From Rosistilla ulvae (GTDB lineage Bacteria > Planctomycetota > Planctomycetia > Pirellulales > Pirellulaceae), in NCBI RefSeq assembly GCF_007741475.1, contig NZ_CP036261.1, positions 2,418,001 to 2,482,000 of the forward strand: a stretch of DNA of 64,000 nucleotides, written 5' to 3'. This document shows positions 55,110-64,000 of this stretch, in pieces. The position numbers and the translations under genes were made by a program. The first letter of the stretch is position 1. Every line of letters begins with the position of its first letter. The notes beneath the pieces are model-generated. The model was not told the DNA's origin, ran no database searches, and saw only the letters and a list, made by a program, of their open reading frames with translations.

Positions 55110-57275
55110 CTATTGGATCGGTTCGACCAGCAGCGTTTCAAGCTGCGCCGGCTCGAGCGCCCGATCGAAGATGGCGACCTCGTCGATGCGGCCTTCAAAA
55201 TTCGAATCGTTGTCGCTGCGGCCCCCGATGAACAGTTCACCGACTTGCGAAACGCCAGCCGCCGCTGCGGTGGTCTCGATCTCGGGCTGCTTCGATCCGT
55301 TCAGATAGACCCGCACCTTGTCGCCGCTGCGAGTCATCACGACATGATTCCAGCTCCAACGTTCAAGCGTCGTCTGCCCCGTCACCGGCTTGCTGTCGCC
55401 GTTGACGAAGATCAACTTGCCAGGATCGGTCGCGGTGCCGCCGATCCCCAGATGCTCGCCGAACGAACTCGTTTGATAGGGGCGATCGCGGGAGACGATC
55501 CAGCCGGTTGTCTCGCGGCCATCGTTGGGCATCCCGTTCCAGATCCACATCGCCACGCTGTAGTCGGCTTGGCCGCTCGGCAGCCGCGTTTGCAGCCGGC
55601 CGCCCGCAAGGTGGATCGCGCGGTTGACCTCATCGGCTTCGCAGACACCTGGCTGCGCAGGCCCTTCGAGAAACAACGCGTAGCCCGGCGAGACGCTGGC
55701 GTCGCGGTGATGCTTCGAGCTGTCGATCGCGATCGATCCGCCCATATGATCCAGTCGATAAAACGCAAATGGATCGGCTGCCTGAATCGCTTGGGTCAGC
55801 TCTCCAGCGGTCTGCACAAACGGACGTCGCGGTTTGCCCGCCAACTGTTCCAACAACTGCAGATTCGCTTCGGCAATCTTCGGTTCCGCCTGGACTTCCA
55901 AACCGGCCGAACGCGCTGGCCAAGTGTTGTATCCGCCCAAGTGATGCTGTTCGGGCGGCGGGATATAGCCGTCGCCGCCGTTGGCCAATTCGATCACCAT
56001 CTGTTTGGCAAACGGACTTTGCAACTTCAACTTCAAACCGGTCAGCGCGTAGGTTTCGTTAGGCGTTGTCGAGATCCCGATGTCGCCGATTCGAATCCCC
56101 TGGACGACCACGTCGGTCGACTGTAATTCGTGCAACTTCACCTGCTCGCGAGCGTAGACCTCTTGGGTCGTTTTGGGCAATTCGCCTTCCAGCGAATCGA
56201 CGATCTGCTGGGCCCACTGCAAGCGTTGGGCATCGGGCAGCCGGTACATCATCGGCAGACGGGTTTCGGCCATCGCGATCGAATCGACAGGTTTGTGCTC
56301 GATCTTTTCGTATGCTCCGTAAATGAGGTCCAACAATTCGGTCGTGTAGGTTTCCAGCGTTGGGTTGTAATTGCCATCGGGGCCGGCGGTGTAGTCGCGG
56401 CGCCAGATATCGCCGCTGCATCCATGCGACAACATCGCGACCATCGACGGTGTCGTTGCGTTGTCTTGTTTGGGTGATTCTTCCTTGGCCGTCGTTTCCG
56501 ACTGCGCGACGCGATCTTGGAACGCATTGCACAACAGGCCGAAGTAGTCGGCGCTGATCTGGGAGTCGCCAAAGTAGTGCATCGAAAAGTTGGCCAGGAC
56601 GGCGATCGGACGACCTTCGGGCGATGTGAACGAGATCAACGTGACCTCGGGATCTTCGGGACCCGACGGACCTGTCACGTTTTCGGGAACGCGGGCGGCG
56701 TGCATGTTGGCACGGATGGTGGGGTTGCCAAAGGGATCGTTATCGATTCGGTCGGGACGACGAATCCAACGTCGCAATGCCGTGAATTTATCGGCATCGA
56801 CGGTTCCCCAACCGACGTGCGCGGGGGCCAGGTTGGCCTCGGCCTTGGCGATCGCTTCGGCTAGCTTTTCTCGCAGATAGGGGACGTAGCGTGGATCGGC
56901 ATCGGTTCCCAAAGCCCCCATCGCCGAAGGAGCGGTGTGGGTGTGGGTGGCGGAAATCATCATCCGGTCGGGCTTGATCTGGGTTCGCTGAGATGCCAAC
57001 GCCTTGGCGTCGTCCAACAGAAAACGTGGCACCATGCAGCTGTCGACCACCACGATCGCAATCCGTTCCTGGCCATCGTCCAAGACCATCGCGCGGGCGT
57101 TGACCGCCGTTTTTACTTGATTGACCGTTCGCGACAACATTCCGCCATTGACGATCACGGGCATGTCGGGCGGGGTCACGTCGACGACCACCGCGCCCAC
57201 GCGCAGATCGGCCGAAGCAGGCAGGGCCAGCAGGATCGTCAAGATGCCATAAACACAAACAGAGAGTGGTCTCAT
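55110..57275 (-). CDS. Neutral ceramidase-like protein with LamG domain
   Basis: A 721-residue secreted protein. A signal peptide (LSVCVYGILTILLALPASA) is followed by the neutral/alkaline non-lysosomal ceramidase N-terminal domain (LRVGAVVVDVTPPDMPVIVNGG, ISATHTHTAPSAMGALGTD with zinc-ligand His, HGCSGDIWRRDY). A C-terminal LamG/concanavalin-like jelly roll is at about 530-715 (HLAGGRLQTRLPSGQADYSVAMWIWN). The carrier may hydrolyse an ester or amide of lipid or sugar. It is common in planctomycetes; the true substrate is unknown. It is a single gene. Confidence 0.85.
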   Translation of the reverse strand: MRPLSVCVYGILTILLALPASADLRVGAVVVDVTPPDMPVIVNGGMLSRTVNQVKTAVNARAMVLDDGQERIAIVVVDSCMVPRFLLDDAKALASQRTQIKPDRMMISATHTHTAPSAMGALGTDADPRYVPYLREKLAEAIAKAEANLAPAHVGWGTVDADKFTALRRWIRRPDRIDNDPFGNPTIRANMHAARVPENVTGPSGPEDPEVTLISFTSPEGRPIAVLANFSMHYFGDSQISADYFGLLCNAFQDRVAQSETTAKEESPKQDNATTPSMVAMLSHGCSGDIWRRDYTAGPDGNYNPTLETYTTELLDLIYGAYEKIEHKPVDSIAMAETRLPMMYRLPDAQRLQWAQQIVDSLEGELPKTTQEVYAREQVKLHELQSTDVVVQGIRIGDIGISTTPNETYALTGLKLKLQSPFAKQMVIELANGGDGYIPPPEQHHLGGYNTWPARSAGLEVQAEPKIAEANLQLLEQLAGKPRRPFVQTAGELTQAIQAADPFAFYRLDHMGGSIAIDSSKHHRDASVSPGYALFLEGPAQPGVCEADEVNRAIHLAGGRLQTRLPSGQADYSVAMWIWNGMPNDGRETTGWIVSRDRPYQTSSFGEHLGIGGTATDPGKLIFVNGDSKPVTGQTTLERWSWNHVVMTRSGDKVRVYLNGSKQPEIETTAAAAGVSQVGELFIGGRSDNDSNFEGRIDEVAIFDRALEPAQLETLLVEPIQ

Positions 57276-57500
57276 TAGATTACCGAAGCGAGAAAGTGGA
57301 GGGATTGCAAAGGCAGGACGGTTGGAGGGCAGCCCGTTTTTACCCATCCAACGCCGTCAATGCAAATGTTTTTCCACTTCGCTTCGTTCGATCTACGCCC
57401 GGGACGCGGCGATTTCGCGCAGAGAGATTTCCCGCCGTGCTATTCTGTGGCGAGATCGTTGCCACAGCAGTCTCGCTGTGGACCGCTATCGCAACCGTGT

Positions 57501-59528
57501 TCAGCAGGTTTCCAGATCGGAGCGGCCCGCGGTGAGTTGCGACGAGGTGAGCGCGGTGCGGTCTGACGCTGCCGATTGTTCCAGACGCAGCATCAGCCCG
57601 ATCACTTCATCGAGGCTTTTGGGTTCTGAAAAGTAGTACCCCTGGCCCAGGTCGCATTCCAGATCGCGCAGCCGTCGCAGTTGTCGCTGCGTTTCGATTC
57701 CTTCGGCCGTTACGGTGACGCCCAAATTGTGGGCCAACGTGATGATCGCGTGAATGATCGACTCGTAGTCGACGTTGGATTCCATCGTCGATACAAACGA
57801 GCGATCGATCTTGAGGACGTCGATCGGAAACCGATGCAGACAGCTGAGCGAAGAGTGTCCGGTGCCAAAGTCGTCCATGTGCAGTTCGACGCCCAAGTTG
57901 CGGATTTCATGTAGACGATCGACGATGTGTTCGGGGTTCTCCATGATCAACGATTCGGTGATCTCGAGATTCAGCAACTTTCCAGAGACATCGAAACTTT
58001 TCAGGATCTTGTCGAGCATCAACACAAATCCGGGGTCGATGATCTGTCGTTTGGAAACGTTCACGCTGACCGAAATCGGGCGTTGTCCTGCCACGCGGTT
58101 CAATCGTTTGACCGTTCGGCAAGCTTCCTCGAGCACCCAGCGACCGATCGGCACGATCAATCCGGTTTCTTCGGCGACGGGAATGAACTCGGCTGGGCTG
58201 ATCAATCCGTGTTCGGGATGGTGCCAACGAAGCAGCGATTCGACGCCCGTTACCGTTCCGTCTTTTACGCTGAAGATCGGTTGATAGACCATCCGCAAGG
58301 CTTCCTCTTGCAGCACGGTGCGGAGCGATGCTTCCATCTCCAATTGCTTCAGGACCGACGAATGCATGTTGCGATCGAAGACCGCCAAGCAGCGTTTGCC
58401 CGAGAATTTGGCGCGGTACATCGCTAGATCTGCATTCCGCATCAGATCTTCGGGAGTCGTCACATCGGCGTTGGCGAACGCGATTCCCAGGCTGGTTCCC
58501 ACGCTCAATTCTTGGTTCGTCAGGACGTAGGAGTTGATCAGATCGTCGCGAATTGTTTCGGCGAACCGGATCGCCAACGCTTCGGTTTCCACATTGGCCA
58601 AGAAGACGACAAATTCGTCGCCGCCGAGTCGAGCGACCAAGCTGTGGGGCGTGTGCGAATCGTGCTCGAGGTCCGTCGCCGCGTCGTTACAAATCGAAGT
58701 GAGCGAATCTTGCAGACGTTGAGCGATCTGCACCAACAATTCATCGCCAACGATATGCCCGAGGCTGTCGTTGATCAATTTAAAGTTGTCCAGGTCCAGA
58801 AAGATCAGCGCGTCGCACTTGTCGCTGTTCTGTTCGCGACGACGAAACTGCTCCGCCAGAATGTTCTTCAGGTAATTGCGATTGGGCAACTTGGTCAAAT
58901 GGTCGTGCGTCGCGGCGTGCTGCAACTCGCTTTCGGCCGTCTTGCGTTGGCCGATCTCTTCCTGCAACTTGTCGTTGGCGTTTTGTAATTGTTGCAGCCG
59001 CAGTTGGCTGGCCACGCTCGTGCGATGCTTTTGCGTCATCGCCATCGCCAGTTGCAGCACCTCTTCGCTGGCGAAAGGCTTTTTGACAAACAGCAGGTTA
59101 TCGCGATGTCCTAACCGTTCGATGATCTGCGGCCAGGAGTAATCGGAAAACGCGGTGCAGATGATCACTTGCAGCGACGGATCGACCTGCCACAGCCGGA
59201 CGATCGTTTCTAGGCCGTCGATCCCAGGAGGCATCCGCATGTCGACAAAGGCGACTTCGAACGGGTTGTTCGCCGCGATCGCTTGAGACGTCAATTCGAC
59301 CGCCTGGACGCCTTGCAACGCGTGCGTCAATTCAAACGTCATCAACCCCGTCGTGCCGGTGGATGCCGGCGCTGTGGGGGCATCGCCAAACAGTTCAGCT
59401 TCCAGATCATCCAGCTCCGAACTCTGGGTGTCGTTGCTCAACAGCACGGTCCGGTAAGCATCGTGAATCGATTGCTGATCATCGACCAACAGGATGCGAC
59501 CCGGCCGGTTTGCAGACTCGTTGTTCAT
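57501..59528 (-). CDS. REC-GGDEF-EAL response regulator
   Basis: A 675-residue protein from the ATG at 59526-59528. The N-terminal receiver (about 10-190) has [16 protein letters not shown], with an insertion before [12 protein letters not shown], which holds the phospho-acceptor Asp. A coiled coil follows. GGDEF domain (about 230-400): [13 protein letters not shown] is intact. EAL domain (about 420-665): [14 protein letters not shown] (ESL for EAL), VNVSKRQ, LEITES and [11 protein letters not shown] are all intact. It should make and/or break down c-di-GMP. The gene starts 2 nt after the sensor kinase stop codon, so it is its cognate regulator. Confidence 0.92.
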   Translation of the reverse strand: MNNESANRPGRILLVDDQQSIHDAYRTVLLSNDTQSSELDDLEAELFGDAPTAPASTGTTGLMTFELTHALQGVQAVELTSQAIAANNPFEVAFVDMRMPPGIDGLETIVRLWQVDPSLQVIICTAFSDYSWPQIIERLGHRDNLLFVKKPFASEEVLQLAMAMTQKHRTSVASQLRLQQLQNANDKLQEEIGQRKTAESELQHAATHDHLTKLPNRNYLKNILAEQFRRREQNSDKCDALIFLDLDNFKLINDSLGHIVGDELLVQIAQRLQDSLTSICNDAATDLEHDSHTPHSLVARLGGDEFVVFLANVETEALAIRFAETIRDDLINSYVLTNQELSVGTSLGIAFANADVTTPEDLMRNADLAMYRAKFSGKRCLAVFDRNMHSSVLKQLEMEASLRTVLQEEALRMVYQPIFSVKDGTVTGVESLLRWHHPEHGLISPAEFIPVAEETGLIVPIGRWVLEEACRTVKRLNRVAGQRPISVSVNVSKRQIIDPGFVLMLDKILKSFDVSGKLLNLEITESLIMENPEHIVDRLHEIRNLGVELHMDDFGTGHSSLSCLHRFPIDVLKIDRSFVSTMESNVDYESIIHAIITLAHNLGVTVTAEGIETQRQLRRLRDLECDLGQGYYFSEPKSLDEVIGLMLRLEQSAASDRTALTSSQLTAGRSDLETC

Positions 59529-59530
59529 GT

Positions 59531-61492
59531 TTAGACTGCCTCTGGGACAGAGTTTTTTATTGGCAGCGACAGTATGAAGGTCGACCCCAGTCCAGCCCCT
59601 TCGCTGTGGGCGGTCAAAGAACCCTTCATCTGCTTTGCCGCGTTTGCGCAATAATGCAAACCGTGTCCATGCCCCAACGGTTTGGTCGTAAATCCACTCG
59701 AAAAGATTTTGTCGATGTTTGTTGCCGAAATCCCACACCCGTGATCGACTACCTCGATGCAAAGTTCTTCGTTTTCGGATTCGAACACGTTGATCGCGAT
59801 TTCGCGATTCCGCGCGTCGATATCTTTGATGGCATCCTTCGCGTTGGCGATCAAGTTGACCAACACCTGGATCACTTTTCCACGATCCATCCGCACTTCG
59901 GGCAGGTTCTCGCAGTGAACCTTAAGGACCACATCGTGGCTGTCTAGCGAAGCTTGCAACATGCCGATCGCATCGCTGATCAGCTTGTTGGGGCGAACCG
60001 ATTCGATCACTTGCGCCCCGGTTGCCAGTTTCTGTTGGGATTCCAGGATTTGGCCGGCATGCTGCAGGTTGGTCGACATCGATTGCAATTGCTGCAAAAT
60101 CTCGAGGTGTTCGGTTTCCAAGTGGTCGGTGACCTGGCAGATGTATTTCGGCAGTTTTTGACCGCGTGGGTCGGTGAGCAAAAAGTCGTTCATCTGATGT
60201 TCGTTCTCTCGCAACAGATCGACCGATTTTTTCAGCCCCAACAACTTCGATCGCTCCAGCCGATTGGACATCGAACTGGACAATACGTTCACGTTGGTCA
60301 TCACGTTGCCAACGTTGTGCAATACACCGGTTGCGACATCCGACATCCCCGCCTGACGCGACAGATCGATCAAGCGACTCTGCGTATCGGCCAAGTTGTC
60401 GACCATGCCGTTAAAGTGCCTAGCGAGGTTGCCAAATTCATCCGATCGGCGGACGTTGACGCGGACCGACAGATCGCCGGTCTCGCCGATATGGCTAGCG
60501 CGATCCGAAAGATGGGTCAACGGTGAGATCACAATGCTTTGCAACAACAGCAGCAAGATCGTCAACACCACAAACGCGGCAACCAACAGCGAACCGAGAG
60601 CATATTGCATCGCGACGCGTCCGGTTTGCGAGATGTTCCGATAGACCATCGCGTGGGTGCGTAGAATGGGTTCCCCCTTGAGATCCAGTAGGATCGATTC
60701 AACCGACAGCCGAGCTTCGTCCAGCTCGGTGATGACGACGGGGACATCGCGAGCTTGCTGGGGGCGCATCGCTGTGACGTGGCGTGGCAGTTCGGTCTTG
60801 TTCGCCCCGGCGATGTCGTTTGCGGCGATGGGGGAATCTGTCTCCGCGAGCATCGGCGAAACGGTAAAGTCGACCGAGATCTGATTCGCGACCGATTGAA
60901 CGGCTTTCGAATCCAAGAAACGCCCCATCACCAAGGTGCCATGGATCGGTAGTTTCCCGCCGGTTCGCAAGATGGGCCGTGAAGCCACTTGGATCGGGCC
61001 GTATTGAGTCATTAATAAGCCCCCGATCTTGCGATCCTTGGGGGATTTCGAATCGTCGGCGTGCTGCAACAGTGGATGGGGCAAGGGCCATTGGTCGGTG
61101 GGGAAGACATCCGAAGCGAGTGATTTCTCGCTGTCGGCCTTGCAAAAGCTGCGGTGGATGACGTTGCCATCGTTGTCGATCACTGCCAATAGATTGAGAT
61201 CGGTGTCGCGAAACATCGAATCGACGTACTTCTCCGAACCCACTTGCCGCGTCGGGTCGACAGCAAAACGATGCAGATCATCCCAGGAGGCCAAATCGTG
61301 GACAAAAAAGTCGAGATGTTCGATGTCGCTTTGGATCGCCTGGTGGCAGCGTTGCAGGTTCTGCGTCGCTTCGCGTTGTTCCAGCGAGACGAACCGTGGG
61401 AATACCACCAACTGCTGAATCGTTGCGTCGATCACGACATACAACGAAAACACAGCGATCAGACTTAGCAAGATTTTTAGACGCAGATTCAT
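59531..61492 (-). CDS. Membrane sensor histidine kinase (CHASE4-like)
   Basis: A 653-residue kinase. Membrane helix at about 7-28, a periplasmic CHASE4-like domain ([19 protein letters not shown]), second helix about 295-325, HAMP ([20 protein letters not shown]), then a phospho-acceptor region [16 protein letters not shown], and HATPase_c ([43 protein letters not shown]). The H-box reads HNVGN rather than the common HELRTP. It is coupled to the REC-GGDEF-EAL gene (2-nt gap). The ligand is unknown. Confidence 0.88.
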   Translation of the reverse strand: MNLRLKILLSLIAVFSLYVVIDATIQQLVVFPRFVSLEQREATQNLQRCHQAIQSDIEHLDFFVHDLASWDDLHRFAVDPTRQVGSEKYVDSMFRDTDLNLLAVIDNDGNVIHRSFCKADSEKSLASDVFPTDQWPLPHPLLQHADDSKSPKDRKIGGLLMTQYGPIQVASRPILRTGGKLPIHGTLVMGRFLDSKAVQSVANQISVDFTVSPMLAETDSPIAANDIAGANKTELPRHVTAMRPQQARDVPVVITELDEARLSVESILLDLKGEPILRTHAMVYRNISQTGRVAMQYALGSLLVAAFVVLTILLLLLQSIVISPLTHLSDRASHIGETGDLSVRVNVRRSDEFGNLARHFNGMVDNLADTQSRLIDLSRQAGMSDVATGVLHNVGNVMTNVNVLSSSMSNRLERSKLLGLKKSVDLLRENEHQMNDFLLTDPRGQKLPKYICQVTDHLETEHLEILQQLQSMSTNLQHAGQILESQQKLATGAQVIESVRPNKLISDAIGMLQASLDSHDVVLKVHCENLPEVRMDRGKVIQVLVNLIANAKDAIKDIDARNREIAINVFESENEELCIEVVDHGCGISATNIDKIFSSGFTTKPLGHGHGLHYCANAAKQMKGSLTAHSEGAGLGSTFILSLPIKNSVPEAV

Positions 61493-61915
61493 TTCTGGAG
61501 GCCCATCAGGCAGTCGCTTGGCGCTTCAGGTTTCGTTCCCTTCCAAGGGGATACCCGGCGTTGGTTTACTCCGACCCTCCGAAGACTAGGCCTCAAACGC
61601 TTGCGTGCCGGTCGGTTTCAAAGCAATTTCCGGCTTTCAAAAGCCCCCTACCGAAGCGAGCCGTTGCAAGCCGCACGATCGTTCCAAACCGACCGCCGCA
61701 GCCTGGGCCAATCGGTCTTCCGTTGGGGATCCGCCGGCGCACGCCTAGCGTCCGGTTCCCTTGGACAACGCCGCGCTATCGCGTGTCGGCGTATTCTCCT
61801 AAACCCAAACACTGATTCGCCCTGCAGCAATCGCAGCCGCCGTTTGCGTCTTTTCTAAGCTTCTGCTTTAATCGAACGGCTTGACGCCACCTTCTTCCCG
61901 GTCGACTTCTCCCCC
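61493..61915. other. Intergenic region between divergent sensor kinase and rlmN
   Basis: About 423 bases with no supported gene. It should contain the promoters of the sensor-kinase operon and of rlmN, but none could be identified confidently. No repeat was seen. Confidence 0.4.
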
Positions 61916-63013
61916 ATGCCTGATATCCCTCGCGCTCCCGAAACCGATGCCCCCCCACGGCGGAAATTGCTGGATCTCCAACGCGACGATCTCGTCGGCT
62001 GGTTGGCCGAGCAGAAGCAGCCGAAGTTTCGCGCCGCCCAGATTCTCCGCTGGGTTTACCAGCAACGGGCGATGTCGTTCGATGAGATGACCGACCTGCC
62101 GGCGAAGCTTCGCCAGCGGTTGGCCGAAGATTTCGATCTGTTTACCGCCAGCATCGAAACGGAACAGGTTTCTAACGACGGCACCGAAAAATTGTTGCTG
62201 CGTCTGGGGGACGGTGGCGAGGTCGAATGCGTCTTGTTGCGCGATGGACCCCGACGGTCGATCTGCGTCAGCAGCCAGGTTGGTTGCGCGATGGGGTGTG
62301 TCTTCTGTGCCAGTGGACTCGATGGCGTGAAACGCAATTTGACCCGCGGCGAGATCATGGAACAGATGCTGCGATTGCAGCGGCGTCTGCCCGCCGACGA
62401 ACGACTCAGCCACATCGTGATGATGGGGATGGGGGAACCGTTGGCGAACCTCGACAACGTGCTGGCTACGCTCGATATCGCTCGCGACGCCGAAGGTTTG
62501 GGGATCAGTCCCCGCCGGATCACGATCAGCACGGTCGGCTTGCCCCCGGCAATCGATCGACTGGCACGACACGGGGTTCCCTACAACCTCGCCGTCAGTC
62601 TACACGCTCCCAACGACGAACTGCGAAACCAATTGGTCCCCGTCAACGTGAAGGTTGGAGTCGATAAGATCCTGGCGGCGGCCGATCGCTATTTTGCCAC
62701 CAGCGGTCGCCGATTGACTTACGAATACGTGTTGCTTGGCGGCGTGAACGATTCGATACAGCAGGCCCATGAACTCGTCCGCCTGCTTCGCAGTCGATCG
62801 GCCTTGTTGAACGTCATCCCCTACAATCCCGTCGCCGGACTACCTTATAAAACGCCCAGCGCTGGCGCGATCACGCAGTTTCGCGAAGCCTTGGAACAGG
62901 GTGGCGTCAACGTGCAGTTCCGCACCCGCAAGGGGAGCGACATCGATGCCGCTTGCGGTCAATTGCGCCGCAATCGCGCCATGCTCAACGAATCCCAACT
63001 GCCGCTAGCCTGA
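61916..63013 (+). CDS. rlmN: 23S rRNA (A2503-C2)-methyltransferase RlmN
   Basis: A 365-residue radical SAM methyltransferase that methylates A2503 of 23S rRNA (and A37 of some tRNAs). The 4Fe-4S motif CAMGCVFC is at residues 124-131. VMMGMGEPLANLDNV, ITISTVGLPPAIDRLA and LAVSLHAPNDELR follow, then the C-terminal cysteine region NVQFRTRKGSDIDAACGQL, which contains the mechanistic Cys. The N-terminal domain (DDLVGWLAEQKQPKFRAAQILRWVY) is present. It is a single gene, convergent with the CinA-type gene. Confidence 0.96.
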   Translation: MPDIPRAPETDAPPRRKLLDLQRDDLVGWLAEQKQPKFRAAQILRWVYQQRAMSFDEMTDLPAKLRQRLAEDFDLFTASIETEQVSNDGTEKLLLRLGDGGEVECVLLRDGPRRSICVSSQVGCAMGCVFCASGLDGVKRNLTRGEIMEQMLRLQRRLPADERLSHIVMMGMGEPLANLDNVLATLDIARDAEGLGISPRRITISTVGLPPAIDRLARHGVPYNLAVSLHAPNDELRNQLVPVNVKVGVDKILAAADRYFATSGRRLTYEYVLLGGVNDSIQQAHELVRLLRSRSALLNVIPYNPVAGLPYKTPSAGAITQFREALEQGGVNVQFRTRKGSDIDAACGQLRRNRAMLNESQLPLA

Positions 63014-63042
63014 ACCGCTAGCGAAATGCGGCGGTAACCGAG

Positions 63043-63534
63043 TTACAGTCGCTTCAACAGATCGGCCATCAGACAATCGACTGCTTCTCGCTGGCGATCG
63101 GTTCGGCCGGTCGTTTTCAGTTGATGTCGGGACGTTTCGATTTCAAGCGAGCCATCGCCGCTGCGTCGGGCGATCGAGACGAAGACGATGCCGTCGAGTT
63201 CCGGCGGCGCGTCGGGGCCCAGATGTCCAGTGATCGCTGCGGCCACATCGGCATCGCCCGTCTTGCGGATCACTCCGGCCACCATCTGTTCGGTCACCGG
63301 TTGGCTGACCGCTGTAAAACGCAGCAGGTCCGCTTCGTCGACACCCAGCCAAGCGATTTTCATCGATTCGCGATAGGTCACCACCGATCCGCACAACCAA
63401 CGTGAAATCCCTGGAATCGAAGCCAAAGTCGCGGCGACTAGCCCCGCCGTGCAGCTTTCGGCAAACACGATTTTGGTTTGGTGTTCGGTCAGACGGTCGG
63501 CAACGCGCTGGGTTAGGGTGATCATGCCTGACAT
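63043..63534 (-). CDS. CinA-type nicotinamide-nucleotide amidohydrolase
   Basis: A 163-residue PncC/CinA C-terminal domain protein from the ATG at 63532-63534 (63525 also possible). It converts nicotinamide mononucleotide to nicotinate mononucleotide in NAD recycling. Family blocks: KIVFAESCTAGLVAATLASIPGISRWLCGSVVTY, the nucleophile region (AESCTAG), AAITGHLGPDAPPE and a C-terminal REAVDCLMADLL. It is stand-alone, without the CinA N-terminal molybdopterin-like domain. Confidence 0.9.
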   Translation of the reverse strand: MSGMITLTQRVADRLTEHQTKIVFAESCTAGLVAATLASIPGISRWLCGSVVTYRESMKIAWLGVDEADLLRFTAVSQPVTEQMVAGVIRKTGDADVAAAITGHLGPDAPPELDGIVFVSIARRSGDGSLEIETSRHQLKTTGRTDRQREAVDCLMADLLKRL

Positions 63535-63694
63535 AATACCGTAGCGGCGATCCGGTCGAAAGCGTTTCGCAGCGCGTGCTGGCGACCGCATGAGGCGGGT
63601 AGGTTCTTCTGCTTTATGGCGTAATCGTCGTCCCCGGCGTAAACTACTCCGAGTCCCATTTTCCTTCCACGATTTGTCGATTGAGAGAGCCCCG

Positions 63695-63952
63695 ATGCCC
63701 GAGGATCAATTAGGTCAAGAACTTGAACGGCTGCACGCGATGCTGGCCGCGCAAGAGGAACTGACCGACGAGCAACGCGAGAAATTGCAGCAACTGGCCG
63801 ATGACATCGAAGCGGCATTGGGCAAGTCCGAAGCCCCGGCCGATTTCAGCGACCAGATCGACGATCTCATTCGCGACTTCGAGGCGAACCATCCCACGGT
63901 CACCGATTTGCTGCGGCGGATCGTCGACGGCTTGGCGAATCTCGGAATTTAA
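63695..63952 (+). CDS. DUF4404 family protein
   Basis: An 85-residue protein from the ATG at 63695 (GAGAG just upstream). The pattern matches DUF4404: helix LGQELERLHAMLAAQEELTDEQREKL, then LADDIEAAL and the C-terminal FEANHPTVTDLLRRIVDGLANLGI. It is small, acidic, helical and soluble, and its function is unknown. It is divergent from the CinA-type gene, and the right window edge follows. Confidence 0.85.
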   Translation: MPEDQLGQELERLHAMLAAQEELTDEQREKLQQLADDIEAALGKSEAPADFSDQIDDLIRDFEANHPTVTDLLRRIVDGLANLGI

Positions 63953-64000
63953 GCCGCCCCTATCGCGGGCACCGGAGTTGTCCGCTTTTCGCGGGCTGAC

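Overview
The window is about 64 kb of chromosomal DNA of moderately high GC, and it reads as a planctomycete, most likely a marine Pirellulaceae member (Rhodopirellula/Rosistilla-like). That placement is inferred from gene content: a DUF1501 protein with a twin-arginine signal, a DUF1080 hydrolase, a PVC-type CxxCH cytochrome protein, a putative BBP7-type porin, a solitary ceramidase-like protein with a LamG tail, a Ser/Thr kinase in an operon with GreA, and short Lys/Ala-rich histone H1-like proteins. No rRNA or tRNA gene, CRISPR array or prophage was recognised.

Region 1 (0.3-16.4 kb): MoxR-type ATPase, endonuclease IV, a redoxin, a stand-alone EboD-like sugar-phosphate cyclase, a porin-like protein, and a lipid block holding a ketosynthase homologue without its catalytic Cys, an acyl-CoA desaturase and a 3-hydroxyacyl-CoA dehydrogenase. 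A receiver-like protein, the principal sigma factor RpoD, the DUF1501 protein and three small membrane or secreted proteins follow.

Region 2 (16.4-32.6 kb): the greA / membrane protein / Ser-Thr kinase operon, typA, epmB divergent from efp, tmk-holB, a LysM-YkuD L,D-transpeptidase, an RhlE-like helicase coupled to ribD, an orphan ParA, a DUF1080 protein and a DUF2293-like protein.

Region 3 (32.7-42.1 kb) is the most accessory part. It holds an HPF/RaiA-like gene behind a good sigma-54 promoter match, a 72-residue histone H1-like protein, a complete IS630-family element (1,235 bp, TA target duplication, transposase in two frames), a glycogen-debranching enzyme with a GT4 glycosyltransferase, and a DNA methyltransferase carrying a tail of about 350 residues of Lys/Ala repeats.

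Region 4 (42.1-64 kb): two overlapping membrane-associated GTPases, an HD-GYP/PilZ pair, a PVC cytochrome, a gamma-carbonic anhydrase, two copies of a palindromic repeat, a DUF900 lipoprotein with an inserted membrane hairpin, EfpL, ProC, a ceramidase-like protein, a CHASE4-type sensor kinase with a REC-GGDEF-EAL protein, RlmN, a CinA-type amidohydrolase and a DUF4404 protein.

Links between genes: EF-P (Lys34), its modifier EpmB, its paralogue EfpL, RlmN, TypA and the HPF-like protein form a scattered translation set. HD-GYP/PilZ and the GGDEF-EAL protein are two separate c-di-GMP modules. The Lys/Ala-rich methyltransferase and the small H1-like protein suggest nucleoid functions. The features I would look at first are the methyltransferase-H1 fusion, the Cys-to-Asp ketosynthase homologue and the paired GTPases. 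All functional calls come from motif reading without database searches.
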